A stretch of 64,000 bases of DNA. Origin: Streptomyces sp. LHD-70. GTDB taxonomy: Bacteria; Actinomycetota; Actinomycetes; Streptomycetales; Streptomycetaceae. Below are positions 44,393 to 53,896 of this stretch, piece by piece. How positions within the stretch are numbered: the stretch's first letter is position 1; the number at the start of each line of letters is the position of its first letter. A program made the translations under genes and the position numbers. The stretch is taken from NCBI RefSeq assembly GCF_031157275.1, contig NZ_JAVIFW010000002.1, forward strand, positions 1 through 64,000. The letters run 5' to 3'. Under the pieces are notes generated by a model, which searched no databases, had not been told where the DNA came from, and saw only the letters and a program-made list of their open reading frames with translations.

Positions 44393-45712
44393 TCACTGCC
44401 CCTGCCCGCGCCCCTGCTCGTACTCCCGCAGCTGATCGACGCTGATCATGCTCGTGTCGAACAGACTGGTCTCGTCGAGCGCCGGCGCCTGCTGCTGCGC
44501 CGGGTCGGGCTGCTGCCCGCCGCCGTCGTAGAACCCCTGCATCTGCATGCCGTCCGGCCCGGGCCCGAACCCCTGCGGTCCGTAGTCCTGGCTCTGCTGC
44601 TGATAGGCGTACGGGTCCTGCTGCTGGTACGCGTACGGATCCTGCTGCGCGTAGTCCGGCGGCATCTGCTGGTACGCGTACGGGTCCTGCTGCTGGTAGC
44701 CGTACGGGTCCTGGCCCTGCGGGGCGTACTGCTGCTGGGCGGGGATCGGGGCCGGGGCCATGGGCGGCGGAGGGGGCGGGGTCTGGGGCTGGGCCGGCTG
44801 GTACTGCTGGTGGCTGTGGTCCTGCTGGGGCGGCAGGTGCTGTTGCTGTTGCTGGTGCTGTTGCTGGTGCTGGTGCTGAGGCGCGTGCTCGGGGTGCTGT
44901 TGCTGCGCCTGCTGTACGTGCGGCTGTGCCTGCTGTGACTGCTGTTGCTGTGACTGCTGTGACTGCTGTGACTGCTGTTGCTGTGGCTCGGCCAGGTCCG
45001 CGAGGTAGTCCGCGTCGCTGGCGAGGTGCTGGTGGCCGTGCTCGTCGAAGGCGCCGAGCTGGCCGAGGTCGTCGGAGGCGACGCGGCCCTGGAGCTTCTG
45101 GCGGCCGCGGCCGACCGCGTCCAGCGTCTTGGACAGCACGGCCTCAAAGGCGCCGAGCTTCACGTCCACGTACGCGTCCGCGCGCTGGCGCAGGGTCTCC
45201 GGGTCCTGGCTGCGCTCGGGGGCCTCGGTGAAGTCCGGGTCCTCGTACCCCTGGGCGTCCAGGCCCTGGCCGGTGCCGAGGAGCTTCTCGCGGCCGCGGC
45301 CGACCGAGCCGAGGGTCTTGGTGAGGACGACCTCGAAGTTGGCGAGCTTGGAGTCGACGTACTCGTCGGCCTCCTGGCGGATCTCCTCGGCCTCCGCGCG
45401 GGCCTTGGCGAGGATGCGGTCGGCCTCGTCCTGGGACTGGCGGGCGACCGCGGTGTCGGAGATCAGCGAGCCGCGTTCCGCGTGGGCCGACTCGAGGATG
45501 CGGTCGGCCTCCTGGCGGGCCTGCTCGACCAGCTGCTCGCCGCTGCCGATGACCTGCTGCGCCTGGGCGAGGGAGCCGGGCAGGGCTTCGCGGACCTCTC
45601 CGAGCCGCGCGAGCAGCTCGGCCCGGTTGACCACGCACGAGGCCGACATCGGCATGGACCTGGCACCCTCGACCGCTTCGACGATCTCGTCCAGCTTCTT
45701 CTGCACGTCCAC
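44393..45712 (-). CDS. Coiled-coil protein with long Gln-rich tail (DivIVA-like, function unknown)
   Basis: A 439-residue protein. Residues 1-130 form a predicted coiled coil with repeats of Glu, Ala and Gln (LVEQARQEADRILESAHAER, then DEADRILAKARAEAEEIRQ), resembling DivIVA or ATP-synthase b-subunit stalks, under which such genes are often annotated. Two near-identical segments (VVLTKTLGSVGRGREKL and AVLSKTLDAVGRGRQKL) mark an internal duplication. From residue 250 the protein is dominated by Gln, His and Pro, with YQQQDPYA repeats. It has no membrane segment. It may organise polar growth structures, which is inference. Flanking gaps are 171 and 141 bases. Confidence 0.75.
   Translation of the reverse strand: MDVQKKLDEIVEAVEGARSMPMSASCVVNRAELLARLGEVREALPGSLAQAQQVIGSGEQLVEQARQEADRILESAHAERGSLISDTAVARQSQDEADRILAKARAEAEEIRQEADEYVDSKLANFEVVLTKTLGSVGRGREKLLGTGQGLDAQGYEDPDFTEAPERSQDPETLRQRADAYVDVKLGAFEAVLSKTLDAVGRGRQKLQGRVASDDLGQLGAFDEHGHQHLASDADYLADLAEPQQQQSQQSQQSQQQQSQQAQPHVQQAQQQHPEHAPQHQHQQQHQQQQQHLPPQQDHSHQQYQPAQPQTPPPPPPMAPAPIPAQQQYAPQGQDPYGYQQQDPYAYQQMPPDYAQQDPYAYQQQDPYAYQQQSQDYGPQGFGPGPDGMQMQGFYDGGGQQPDPAQQQAPALDETSLFDTSMISVDQLREYEQGRGQGQ
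44590..44700 (-). repeat. Repeats encoding YQQQDPYAYQQ units
   Basis: The tail of the coiled-coil protein contains at least five copies of a unit close to QQDPYAYQQ, encoded by near-identical DNA (GTACGGGTCCTGCTGCTG on the plus strand). A second repetitive block at 44930-44995 encodes runs of SQQ. Seen directly. Confidence 0.75.
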
Positions 45713-45853
45713 CGTGTGCTCGCCACTCTCTGCCTGCTAGAAGTCTCTGCCCGATGGGAGACGGACAAGGCGACTGTAAGGGCAGCGGCCGCTGCGCCGA
45801 CACCGGGTGACGGAACGTCAGCTCCGCGGGGTCCGTTCTCCCTGGCCGGGGGC

Positions 45854-46375
45854 TCAGCCGTCCTGGGCCAGGCGCTCGGTCAGCGCCGTGTGCACCAGCG
45901 GCGGCACGAGGTGCGAGACGTCACCGCCCCAGGCCGCCACCTCCTTGACGAGCGAGGAGGACAGGAAGCTGTACGTGGGGTTGGTGGGGACGAACAGGGT
46001 CTCGACACCGGAGAGGCCGTTGTTCATCTGGGCCATCTGCAGCTCGTAGTCGAAGTCGCTGACGGCGCGCAGGCCCTTGACGATGGCGGGGATGTCGCGC
46101 TGCTTGCAGAAGTCGACGAGCAGGCCGTGGAAGGCCTCCACCTCGACGTTGCCGAACTCGGCGGTGACCTGACGGATCAGCTCGATCCGCTCGTCGATCT
46201 CGAACAGGCCCTTCTTGGACTGGTTGATCATCACCGCGACGTGGACCACGTCATAGAGCTTGGAGGCGCGGGCGATGATGTCGAGGTGTCCGTTGGTGAT
46301 GGGGTCGAATGACCCCGGACAGACGGCGCGGCGCAACTGAAGTCCCTCGCTCTCGGGTCCTGACGATGCGTTCAT
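45854..46375 (-). CDS. coaD: Phosphopantetheine adenylyltransferase
   Basis: A 173-residue nucleotidyltransferase that makes dephospho-CoA from ATP and phosphopantetheine in CoA synthesis. The T/HxGH motif is in [16 protein letters not shown], and the second motif is [14 protein letters not shown]. The family core is about 160 residues; the ATG at 46375 adds a short tail ([10 protein letters not shown]) and overlaps the rsmD stop (ATGA), so it is coupled to rsmD. The rsmD-coaD pair is common across bacteria. Confidence 0.95.
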   Translation of the reverse strand: MNASSGPESEGLQLRRAVCPGSFDPITNGHLDIIARASKLYDVVHVAVMINQSKKGLFEIDERIELIRQVTAEFGNVEVEAFHGLLVDFCKQRDIPAIVKGLRAVSDFDYELQMAQMNNGLSGVETLFVPTNPTYSFLSSSLVKEVAAWGGDVSHLVPPLVHTALTERLAQDG

Positions 46376-46962
46376 GAGGTGGGTTCCTCGCTGGTCGAGG
46401 CGGCGCGACCGTACCAAAACGTGCCCTCGCCGTAACGCCGGGACCTGAGTCCCTCGAAGCCGTCCGGCCAGCCGAATTCACCGCCTCTTGTGCTGCGCTC
46501 CACGGTGACGAGCGCTTGCTCAGCGAGCCAGCCCTGAGCGCGGAGTGTGAGCAGAATCTCCCGAAGATCGTCGTCGCTCACGGCGTACGGCGGATCGAGA
46601 AACACCAGGTCGTACGGGTCCTGGGGGGCCGCGCCCGCGATGATCGCCGCCGCCTTGCCGGACCGGACCTCGGCGCCGGGCAGGGCGAGCGCCTTGACGT
46701 TCTCCCGGATCGTGCGGACCGCCCGGGCGTCCGTCTCGACCAGGAGCGCGTGGCCCGCGCCCCGGGACAGCGCTTCGAGGCCGACGGCGCCCGAGCCCGC
46801 GTACAGGTCGAGGACGCGTTCGCCCTCGAGCGGGCCGCCGAGGAGCGACTGCCAGGTGGAGAACAGGCCCTCACGCGCGCGGTCGGAGGTGGGCCGTGTG
46901 CCGTTCCCCGGTGGTACGGCCAGGCGGCGTCCGCCGGCGCGGCCGGCGATCACGCGGGTCAT
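46372..46962 (-). CDS. rsmD: 16S rRNA (guanine966-N2)-methyltransferase RsmD
   Basis: A 196-residue AdoMet-dependent methyltransferase acting on G966 of 16S rRNA. It starts [19 protein letters not shown], has the AdoMet-binding [17 protein letters not shown], and the catalytic VFLDPPY motif. The ATG at 46962 has GAAGGA six bases before it; the open frame upstream is not supported. A stretch of tandem repeats separates it from recG. Confidence 0.95.
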   Translation of the reverse strand: MTRVIAGRAGGRRLAVPPGNGTRPTSDRAREGLFSTWQSLLGGPLEGERVLDLYAGSGAVGLEALSRGAGHALLVETDARAVRTIRENVKALALPGAEVRSGKAAAIIAGAAPQDPYDLVFLDPPYAVSDDDLREILLTLRAQGWLAEQALVTVERSTRGGEFGWPDGFEGLRSRRYGEGTFWYGRAASTSEEPTS

Positions 46963-47040
46963 CTGCGTCCTTCGGGGGTGAGGGGGGCTCGAGCGGCCTC
47001 GACGAGCCGAGGTCACTCAACGATATGTGGGGGCGCGGGG

Positions 47041-47175
47041 CGGTGGCGCAGCGGCCGTCACGGCGGTGGCGCAGCGGCCGTCACGGCGGTGGCACAGCGG
47101 CCTCCCGGCGGTGGCACTGCGGCCGTCACGGGGTGGCGCTGCGGCCGTCACGGGGTGGCGCTGCGGCCGTCACGG
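47041..47175. repeat. Six tandem copies of a 22-23 base repeat between recG and rsmD
   Basis: The unit CGGTGGCGCAGCGGCCGTCACGG is repeated six times head to tail, with one to four changes per copy, in the 269-base gap between recG and rsmD. There are no unique spacers, so it is not a CRISPR array. The unit is not a multiple of three, and no frame is conserved across it. It is probably a minisatellite-type expansion. Confidence 0.85.
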
Positions 47176-47200
47176 CGTTCGCTGCGCCGTCCGGCAGGTC

Positions 47201-47257
47201 GTCAGCCCTAGTCCAGGTACTCCTCCGGCCGTCAGCCCTTGTCCAGGTACTCCTCCC
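47201..47257 (-). repeat. Duplicated 3' end of recG
   Basis: The last 27 or so bases of recG, including the stop (47231-47257), are repeated almost exactly at 47201-47227, 30 bases away. The copy differs at one base, which turns the Lys codon of the C-terminal DKG into TAG. It abuts the tandem repeats at 47041-47175, so both may come from one slippage-prone site. Confidence 0.8.
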
Positions 47258-49421
47258 GGTCCTTGTCGAGGAGGGCGTCCAGGGCCGTGCGCAGGGCGGG
47301 CAGACCGGTGAGCTCCGGGTCGGCGGAGACGATCCGGACCGCCTCCTCTCGGGCCTCGGCGATGATCTCCTCGTCGTCGATGACCGCGAGGACCCGCAGC
47401 GAGGAGCGCACTCCGGACTGCGCCTGCCCCAACACGTCGCCCTCGCGGCGCTGTTCGAGGTCGATGCGGGAGAGCTCGAAGCCGTCGAGCGTGGCCGCGA
47501 CGGCGCCGAGTCTGGCGCGCGCGGGGCTGGCCTCGGGCATCTCGGAGACGAGCAGGCAGAGGCCCGGGGCGGAGCCTCGTCCGACGCGGCCGCGCAGCTG
47601 GTGCAGTTGGGAGACGCCGAAGCGGTCGGCGTCCATGATCACCATGGCGGTGGCGTTGGGGACGTTCACCCCGACCTCGATGACCGTCGTCGCCACCAGG
47701 ACGTCCACCTCGCCGGCGGCGAAGGCGCGCATCACGGCGTCCTTGTCCTCGGGCGCCATGCGGCCGTGCAGCACCTCGACGCGCAGGCCCTTCAGGGGTC
47801 CGGCGGTGAGTTGCTCGGCGACCTCGACGACGGCGAGGGGCGGGCGCTTCTCCGCCTCGTCCTCGGCGGATTTCTTCTTGGCGGACTTGTCGTCCAGGTC
47901 GTCCCCGATCCTGGGACAGACCACGTACGCCTGGTGGCCGTTCTCGACCTCTTCGCGGACGCGTTCCCAGGCGCGGGCCAGGAAGTGCGGCTTGTCGGCG
48001 GCGGGGACGACATGGGTGGCGATCGGCGAGCGCCCGGCGGGGAGCTGGTCGAGTACGGAGGTCTCCAGGTCACCGAAGACCGTCATGGCGACCGTGCGCG
48101 GAATGGGGGTCGCCGTCATCACCAGGAGGTGCGGCGGCTGTTTGCCCTTGCCGCGCAGGGCGTCGCGCTGCTCGACGCCGAAGCGGTGCTGCTCGTCCAC
48201 GACGACCAGGCCGAGGTCGTGGAACTGCACCTTGTCCTCGATCAGGGCGTGCGTGCCGATGACGATCCCGGCCTCTCCGGTGGCGAGGTCGAGCAGGGCC
48301 TGGCGGCGGGCGGCGGCGCCCATCGAGCCGGTGAGGAGGACGATCTTGGTGGCGTGCTCGGAGCCGCCCAGCATCCCTGACTCGGCCAACTCCCCCATCA
48401 TCTCGGTGATCGAGCGGTGGTGCTGCTGGGCGAGCACCTCGGTGGGCGCGAGCATCGCGGCCTGCCCTTCCGCGTCGACCACGGCGAGCATGGCGCGCAG
48501 CGCCACCATCGTCTTGCCCGAGCCCACCTCTCCCTGCAGCAGCCGATGCATCGGGTGTTCGGTCGCGAGGTCGTCGAAGATCTCCTTGGAGACCCGCTGT
48601 TGGCCGTCGGTGAGCGTGAAGGGCAGCTTGGCGTCGAAGGCGTCGAGCAGGCCGTCCTCTGTGGGGCGGCGGGGCGCGGCGGGCAGCTGGGTCTCGGCGA
48701 ACCGGCGCCTGGCCAGGGCGACTTGGAGGACGAAGGCCTCGTCCCACTTGAGGCGGTCCTTCGCGGCGGCGACGTCCTCCTTGGAGTGCGGCCGGTGGAT
48801 CTTCAGGAGCGCCTCGGGGAGCGGGACCAGGCGGCGGCCCTGGCGCAGCGAGGGCGGCAGCGGGTCCACGGCGTCCTGCGCGCTGGGCAGCACCGCGTCC
48901 ACCGCCTTGGCGATCTTCCAGGACTCCAGCTTCGCGGTGGCCGGGTAGATCGGGATGAGCGCTCCGGCCCAGGACTCGACGGCGTCCTCCGCCTCGGCTC
49001 CGCTGCCGCCGCGCAGGAGTTGGTACGCGGGGTGGGCGAGCTGGAGTTTGCGGTTGAACGCGGACACCTTGCCCGCGAACATCGCGCGGGTGCCGGGCAG
49101 CAGGTCCTGGTGCGGCTTGTGGATGCCGCGGCCGAAGAAGACCAGCTGGAGCTGGCCGCTGCCGTCCGTGATGGTGACTTCCAGGCGCTGTCCGCGGCCG
49201 CCGTTGAACTTCAGGACGCGGGCGCTCGCGACCTGCGCGACCACCGTGACGTGCTCGTCCAGGGGCAGGTCGGAGAGCGTGGTGAGCTCGCCTCGCTCCG
49301 CGTACCGCCGGGGGTAGTGGTGGAGGAGGTCGCCGACCGTGTGCAGGTCGAGGTGCTCGGCCATCACCTTCGCGGTGGCGGGGCCGAGCGTCTTCTTCAG
49401 GGATTCTTCGAGCGCGGGCAC
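47232..49421 (-). CDS. recG: ATP-dependent DNA helicase RecG
   Basis: A 729-residue branch-migrating helicase that reverses stalled forks and processes Holliday junctions. The N-terminal wedge/OB domain (about residues 55-150) contains GRGQRLEVTITDGSGQLQLVFFG. The helicase core has Walker A GEVGSGKTMVA, the DEQH box and motif VI (QLRGRVGRG). A Lys/Glu-rich insert near residue 520 is a lineage feature. The GTG at 49421 gives PALEESLKKTLGPA; an upstream GTG at 49439 is possible and neither has a clear ribosome site. A DnaA-box-like TGTGGATAA lies at 49462-49470. Confidence 0.95.
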   Translation of the reverse strand: MPALEESLKKTLGPATAKVMAEHLDLHTVGDLLHHYPRRYAERGELTTLSDLPLDEHVTVVAQVASARVLKFNGGRGQRLEVTITDGSGQLQLVFFGRGIHKPHQDLLPGTRAMFAGKVSAFNRKLQLAHPAYQLLRGGSGAEAEDAVESWAGALIPIYPATAKLESWKIAKAVDAVLPSAQDAVDPLPPSLRQGRRLVPLPEALLKIHRPHSKEDVAAAKDRLKWDEAFVLQVALARRRFAETQLPAAPRRPTEDGLLDAFDAKLPFTLTDGQQRVSKEIFDDLATEHPMHRLLQGEVGSGKTMVALRAMLAVVDAEGQAAMLAPTEVLAQQHHRSITEMMGELAESGMLGGSEHATKIVLLTGSMGAAARRQALLDLATGEAGIVIGTHALIEDKVQFHDLGLVVVDEQHRFGVEQRDALRGKGKQPPHLLVMTATPIPRTVAMTVFGDLETSVLDQLPAGRSPIATHVVPAADKPHFLARAWERVREEVENGHQAYVVCPRIGDDLDDKSAKKKSAEDEAEKRPPLAVVEVAEQLTAGPLKGLRVEVLHGRMAPEDKDAVMRAFAAGEVDVLVATTVIEVGVNVPNATAMVIMDADRFGVSQLHQLRGRVGRGSAPGLCLLVSEMPEASPARARLGAVAATLDGFELSRIDLEQRREGDVLGQAQSGVRSSLRVLAVIDDEEIIAEAREEAVRIVSADPELTGLPALRTALDALLDKDREEYLDKG

Positions 49422-49524
49422 GAATCCATTGCACACCACACCACCGACAACGCGCCGAGCCTGTGGATAACCCGGCCGCGCCGAACCGCCGTTCCCGCGC
49501 CCACCGCTCCCGGCTCCCGCGCCG

Positions 49525-51312
49525 CTACTCGACGCCGATCAGCATCAACGGCGACTGCCGCCCGCCTCGGTACACGACGGTGTCGACGGCGAGGTGGTGC
49601 TCGCGTACGTGTTCGCCGAGGGCGTCGCCGACCGAATCGGGCAGGTCGTCGCCGAGGACGAGCGTGACCATCTCGCCGCCCGCGGACAGCATCCGGTCGA
49701 GGACCGCGGCCGCCGTGGCCCTGACGTCGGCGCCGATCACCGCGACGTCCTCGTCGATCAGGCCGAGCAGGTCCCCGGCCTGGCAGATGCCCGCCGTGGT
49801 CCACGACTGCCGCTCGGCGACGGCCAGTTCGGCGTACCGGGTGGCGCCGGCCGCCGACGTCATGCCGACCACGTCCTCGTCGAAGCGCCGGTCCGGCTCG
49901 TGCACGGCGAGCGCCGCGATGCCCTGCACCGCGCAGCGCGTCGGGATCAGCGCGACGCGTACGCCCTCGGCACGGGCCTGCTCGGCCGCCGCGGCCGCCG
50001 TGTACCGCAGCTCCGGGTCGTTGGGCAGCAGCACCACCTCGCGCGCGTGCGCCCGCCGGATCGCGTCGACCAGCTCGCCGCTCGCCGGGGGCTCCCCCGG
50101 CCGCGCGAGCACGGTCGTCGCCCCGGACTCGCCGCACAGCTCGGCCAGGCCCTCGCCGGGCACGACGACGACGATCGCGCGCTGCGTCCGCTCCCGCGGC
50201 TGCTTGGGGTGCCCGCCGCTGTGCGCGTCCTGCGCCCCGAAGTGCGTGATCCGGATGCGGTACGGGCGTCCCGCCTCGACGCCCGCCTCGACCGCGGCGC
50301 CCGCGTCGTCCACGTGCACATGGACGTTCCACAGCCCGTCGCCGCCGACCACGACCAGGGAGTCGCCCAGGGCGTCGAGGCGGGTGCGGAGCCGGGACAC
50401 GGCGGCGTCGTCGGCCTCCAGGAGGTAGATCACCTCGAACGCGGGCCCGCCCTCGTCGGCGCCGATCTCGGCCCCGCAGTCGACCGCGTCCGCCGCAGAG
50501 CTCGGCCGGCTCACCTCTCCATCGAGCACCGCGTCCGCCACCGCGGCGAACGGTTCGGCCTCTTCCACGCGCGCGTGGTGACCGATTCCGCCTCCCCCGC
50601 GCACGGGCCGCCGCGCGGGCGCCCTTCCCGACAGGGTCTGCACGAGGGCGCCGAGTACCGCGACGAGGCCCTGGCCGCCCGCGTCGACGACGCCCGCCCG
50701 ACCGAGCACGGCCAGCTGCTCCGGCGTCGCCTCCAGCGCCGTGGCCGCGCCCTCGTACGCGGCGGTGGCGACCGCGGTGCAGCCGCCGTCCGCCCGCTGT
50801 GCCGCCTCGGCCGCGGCGGTGGCGACGGTCAGGACGGTGCCCTCCACGGGATGGGCCACCGCCTGATAGCCGGACTCGGCGGCCCGACGCAGCGCGAGGC
50901 GAAGCAGCGCGGCACCGTCGTCCGCGCCTGAAGGACCGGGTTCGCTGTGATCCGCGCCACGCTCGCCGTCGTCGGCAGCGGCCTCGGCAAGCACCTGAGC
51001 CGTACCGCGCAGCAGCTGCGCCAGGATCGTTCCGGAGTTCCCGCAGGCACCGATGAGCGCGCCGTGCGCCAGTGCGCGTACCGCCTCCGCCAGCGAGGGT
51101 CCCGCGCCGGAACCCGCCGCTTCGTGGCCCGCGAAAACCGCCTCTACCGCGCGTGCGGCCGATTCCACGGTCAGATACAGATTGGTGCCGGTGTCCCCGT
51201 CGGCGACGGGATAGACGTTGATCGCGTCGATCTCCTCGCGGGCCTTCCCCAGTTCGCGGAGCGCCAGTCCGCACCAGGTGCGCACCACCTCGGCGTCGGG
51301 GGTCTGGGGCAC
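49525..51312 (-). CDS. DAK2 domain protein, FakA/YloV-like
   Basis: A 595-residue protein with an N-terminal dihydroxyacetone-kinase-2 (DhaL) domain showing the nucleotide-binding PVADGDTGTNLYLTV and ACGNSGTILAQLLRG. A linker and a C-terminal DegV-related domain (ALIPTRCAVQGIAALAVHEP) follow. This matches FakA, the ATP-binding subunit of fatty-acid kinase in firmicutes, though its substrate in streptomycetes is not shown. Length is normal. It precedes recG by 103 bases, as in many actinobacteria, and is divergent from rpmB. Confidence 0.88.
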   Translation of the reverse strand: MPQTPDAEVVRTWCGLALRELGKAREEIDAINVYPVADGDTGTNLYLTVESAARAVEAVFAGHEAAGSGAGPSLAEAVRALAHGALIGACGNSGTILAQLLRGTAQVLAEAAADDGERGADHSEPGPSGADDGAALLRLALRRAAESGYQAVAHPVEGTVLTVATAAAEAAQRADGGCTAVATAAYEGAATALEATPEQLAVLGRAGVVDAGGQGLVAVLGALVQTLSGRAPARRPVRGGGGIGHHARVEEAEPFAAVADAVLDGEVSRPSSAADAVDCGAEIGADEGGPAFEVIYLLEADDAAVSRLRTRLDALGDSLVVVGGDGLWNVHVHVDDAGAAVEAGVEAGRPYRIRITHFGAQDAHSGGHPKQPRERTQRAIVVVVPGEGLAELCGESGATTVLARPGEPPASGELVDAIRRAHAREVVLLPNDPELRYTAAAAAEQARAEGVRVALIPTRCAVQGIAALAVHEPDRRFDEDVVGMTSAAGATRYAELAVAERQSWTTAGICQAGDLLGLIDEDVAVIGADVRATAAAVLDRMLSAGGEMVTLVLGDDLPDSVGDALGEHVREHHLAVDTVVYRGGRQSPLMLIGVE

Positions 51313-51409
51313 CGGCTGCCTCCTTGTTCCGGGGTCGTCTCGCAGCGTAGTCCCCGGTGGGGAGGCCGCCCGGGGCAGGCCCCCGGGCGGTCATGGTAGT
51401 TTCGTTGTA

Positions 51410-51437
51410 CCGAAGCGGACGTTGTATGCTGCTTCGG
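51410..51437. promoter_or_regulatory. Inverted repeat upstream of rpmB
   Basis: CCGAAGC at 51410-51416 and GCTTCGG at 51431-51437 form a perfect seven-base inverted repeat with a 14-base loop in the 235-base gap between the divergent fakA-like gene and rpmB. It could be part of a leader hairpin or an operator. No confident promoter boxes were found. Confidence 0.35.
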
Positions 51438-51547
51438 TTGCCTGATGAGAGTCAGGCCGACCTTCCCCCTGGCACCGCCAACCAGATCACTTGATCCCGG
51501 CATGCCGGGATCAACCGTAAGTGCATCTGAAGTCTTTGGAGTGACCC

Positions 51548-51733
51548 GTGGCTGCCAACTGCGACGTCTGCGGCAAGGGGCCGGGCTTCGGCAACAACAT
51601 CTCCCACTCGCACCGCCGTACGCCCCGTCGCTGGAACCCGAACATCCAGCGCGTGCGTGCCGTGATCAGTGGGACGCCGAAGCGGCTCAACGCCTGCACC
51701 TCGTGCATCAAGGCCGGCAAGGTCTCGCGCTGA
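51548..51733 (+). CDS. rpmB: 50S ribosomal protein L28
   Basis: A 61-residue ribosomal protein L28. It begins MAANCDVCGKGPGFGNNISH and ends with CTSCIKAGKVSR, so both CxxC halves are present and this is the zinc-binding C+ form. The GTG at 51548 is the start. It is a single-gene unit with a strong terminator 37 bases past the stop. Streptomycetes often keep zinc-free duplicates elsewhere for use in zinc shortage; none is in this window. Confidence 0.96.
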   Translation: MAANCDVCGKGPGFGNNISHSHRRTPRRWNPNIQRVRAVISGTPKRLNACTSCIKAGKVSR

Positions 51734-51770
51734 CGAACGTGTAGCGCGGCCACCTAGCTGGTTGCTGTAG

Positions 51771-51806
51771 AAAGCCGGTCCACCCTCGGGTGGACCGGCT
51801 TTTTCA
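51771..51806 (+). terminator. Rho-independent terminator after rpmB
   Basis: Perfect 15-base arms (AAAGCCGGTCCACCC and its inverse) around a two-base loop, followed by a run of T. It is the clearest terminator in the window. A 15-base direct repeat TTCATGCCCGCGCAC follows at 51803-51817 and 51821-51835. Confidence 0.92.
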
Positions 51807-51855
51807 TGCCCGCGCACGGGTTCATGCCCGCGCACAGGCCGCCGCCCACAGGCCA

Positions 51856-52656
51856 CTAGGAGCGGAACCGCCACCCGTGGTCCACCGGCCCGATCCCCCC
51901 GCCGAGCGCGAAGCCCGCGGCGATCGCGCCCGTCACGTACTCCTTCGCCGCGCGCACCGCGTCCGGCACCGTGAGCCCCTTCGCGAGGCCCGCCGCGATC
52001 GCGCTGGCCAGGGTGCAGCCGGTGCCGTGGGTGTGGCGGTTGTCATGGCGCGGGGCGCGCAGCCAGTACTCCTCGGCACCGTCCGTGAGCAGGTCCACCG
52101 CATCGCCCTCGAGGTGCCCGCCCTTGATCAGCGCCCACCGCGGCCCGAACTCGAGCAGGGCGGCGGCCGCGCGCCGCAGCCCGTCCTCGGACTCCACGCG
52201 TACGCCGGTGATCTGCGTGACCTCGTCCAGGTTCGGCGTCGCGACCGTGGCGACGGGAAGCAGCTTCGTACGGACGGAGTCGAGCGCCGAGGCGGCGAGC
52301 AGTGAGTCGCCGTGCTTGGAGACGCCCACCGGGTCGATCACGGTGGGCGCGTCCGTGCCGGCGAGCAACTCCGCGACCGTTTCCACGAGTTCGGCCGATG
52401 CCAGCATGCCGGTCTTCACGGCCTGCACGCCGATGTCGTCGACGACGCTGCGGTACTGCGCGCGCACCGCCTCCACCGGCAGCTCCCAAGCGCCTTGCAC
52501 GCCAAGGGAGTTCTGCGCGGTGACCGCCGTCAGGACGCTCATGCCGTGCGTGCCGAGGGCCAGCATGGTCTTCAGGTCGGCCTGGATGCCCGCGCCGCCG
52601 CCCGAGTCGGACCCGGCGACGGTGAGCACGCGAGGGGGTGCCGTACGAGCCGTCAT
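51856..52656 (-). CDS. thiD: Hydroxymethylpyrimidine/phosphomethylpyrimidine kinase ThiD
   Basis: A 266-residue kinase that phosphorylates HMP and HMP-phosphate for thiamine synthesis. The ribokinase-fold motif [17 protein letters not shown] is at the start, the phosphate site is [17 protein letters not shown], and the C-terminal [16 protein letters not shown] holds the anion hole and catalytic region. The ATG at 52656 overlaps the thiL stop (ATGA). The longer upstream frame is shadow of thiL. Confidence 0.96.
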   Translation of the reverse strand: MTARTAPPRVLTVAGSDSGGGAGIQADLKTMLALGTHGMSVLTAVTAQNSLGVQGAWELPVEAVRAQYRSVVDDIGVQAVKTGMLASAELVETVAELLAGTDAPTVIDPVGVSKHGDSLLAASALDSVRTKLLPVATVATPNLDEVTQITGVRVESEDGLRRAAAALLEFGPRWALIKGGHLEGDAVDLLTDGAEEYWLRAPRHDNRHTHGTGCTLASAIAAGLAKGLTVPDAVRAAKEYVTGAIAAGFALGGGIGPVDHGWRFRS

Positions 52657-53618
52657 GATTCGATCTCCCCGAAGTGGTCCCAGCCGCTCTTGCTGGTCCA
52701 GGGCGCGCCGTCGACCGTCACCTGAGGCAGCGCCGAGGGGTTGAGGACCTCGCCGATCACCTTCCAGCGGGCCGGAAGCTGCACGTCCTGCGGGAACGTC
52801 GCGACGATCGCGTGGTCCTCGCCGCCGGTGAGCACCCACTGCAGCGGGTCGACGCCGACGGCCTGGCCGATGTCGTTCATCTGCGAAGGGATGTCGATCG
52901 AGGCGGACTTGACGTCGATCCTGACCTTGCTCGACTCGGCGATGTGCCCGAGGTCGGCGATCAGTCCGTCGCTGACGTCGGCCATCGCGGTCGCGCCGAG
53001 CCCGGCGGCCGCGGGGCCCGCGTGGTACGGCGGTTCGGGCCTGCGGTGCGCCTCCACGAACGCGCGCGGCGAGCGGAAGCCGCGCGAGAGCACCGCGTGA
53101 CCGGCGGCGGACCAGCCCAACCAGCCGGTGTACGCGACGACGTCACCGGGCTGCGCACCCGCGCGCGTGACCGGCTCGTGGTTGCGCAGATCGCCGAGCG
53201 CGGTGATCGACACGGTGATCGTGTCCCCGCGCACGACATCGCCGCCGACCACGGCCGCGCCCGCGACCTGGCATTCGTCGCGCAGCCCGTCCATCAGCTC
53301 GCTGGCCCAGGTGACCGGCAGCTCGGCCGGTACGACGAGGCCGAGGAGCAGCGCCGTCGGCACGGCGCCCATGGCGGCGATGTCCGCGAGGTTCTGCGCG
53401 GCGGCCTTGCGGCCCACGTCGTACGCGGTGGACCAGTCGCGGCGGAAGTGCCGCCCCTCAAGGAGGATGTCCGTACTGGCCACGACCCTGCGGTCGGGTG
53501 CGGCCACGACCGCGGCGTCGTCGCCGGGGCCGAGGCGTACCGCCGGAGTGGTGGTGAGCCGGGACGTGAGCTCTCTGATGAGCCCGAACTCCCCGAGCTC
53601 GCCCACGGTGCCCTTCAT
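52653..53618 (-). CDS. thiL: Thiamine-monophosphate kinase ThiL
   Basis: A 321-residue ATP-dependent kinase that makes thiamine pyrophosphate from thiamine monophosphate. It has the AIR-synthetase-like fold with GPGDDAAVV near residue 30, [30 protein letters not shown] and [14 protein letters not shown]. It is coupled to thiD. No TPP riboswitch is seen in the 278-base region between it and the divergent Lrp-type gene. Confidence 0.96.
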   Translation of the reverse strand: MKGTVGELGEFGLIRELTSRLTTTPAVRLGPGDDAAVVAAPDRRVVASTDILLEGRHFRRDWSTAYDVGRKAAAQNLADIAAMGAVPTALLLGLVVPAELPVTWASELMDGLRDECQVAGAAVVGGDVVRGDTITVSITALGDLRNHEPVTRAGAQPGDVVAYTGWLGWSAAGHAVLSRGFRSPRAFVEAHRRPEPPYHAGPAAAGLGATAMADVSDGLIADLGHIAESSKVRIDVKSASIDIPSQMNDIGQAVGVDPLQWVLTGGEDHAIVATFPQDVQLPARWKVIGEVLNPSALPQVTVDGAPWTSKSGWDHFGEIES

Positions 53619-53896
53619 CGAGTCTCGCCTCTTCCTGTCGTGCCGTCTGCTGTGCCGACTGCCCCAGTGTGCGCGCGGTCGCGGGGGCCCTCGGCCGCGG
53701 GTACCGTCAACAGGTACGTCAACTTGGCTGGTCCGTACGCCCCGGAGCGCGCGCCACAGGCTCCGCGGGTCTCCCCGCGACGCACGGTGACGCGATACCG
53801 TGGCGCCCCGTCTCCCGTCAGCACCCGTTCACGAGGGCGCTGAACGCTCGCTTTTTCCGTTCCCCACATGATCCTCGTGGCCGCCCTGGAGGTTCC

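Noticed and set aside
47041..47175. Possible CRISPR array
   Set aside because: Units are head to tail with no unique spacers, vary in sequence, and no cas genes are present.
53619..53896. TPP riboswitch upstream of thiL
   Set aside because: No conserved CUGAGA or ACCUGA elements were seen on the minus strand in this gap.
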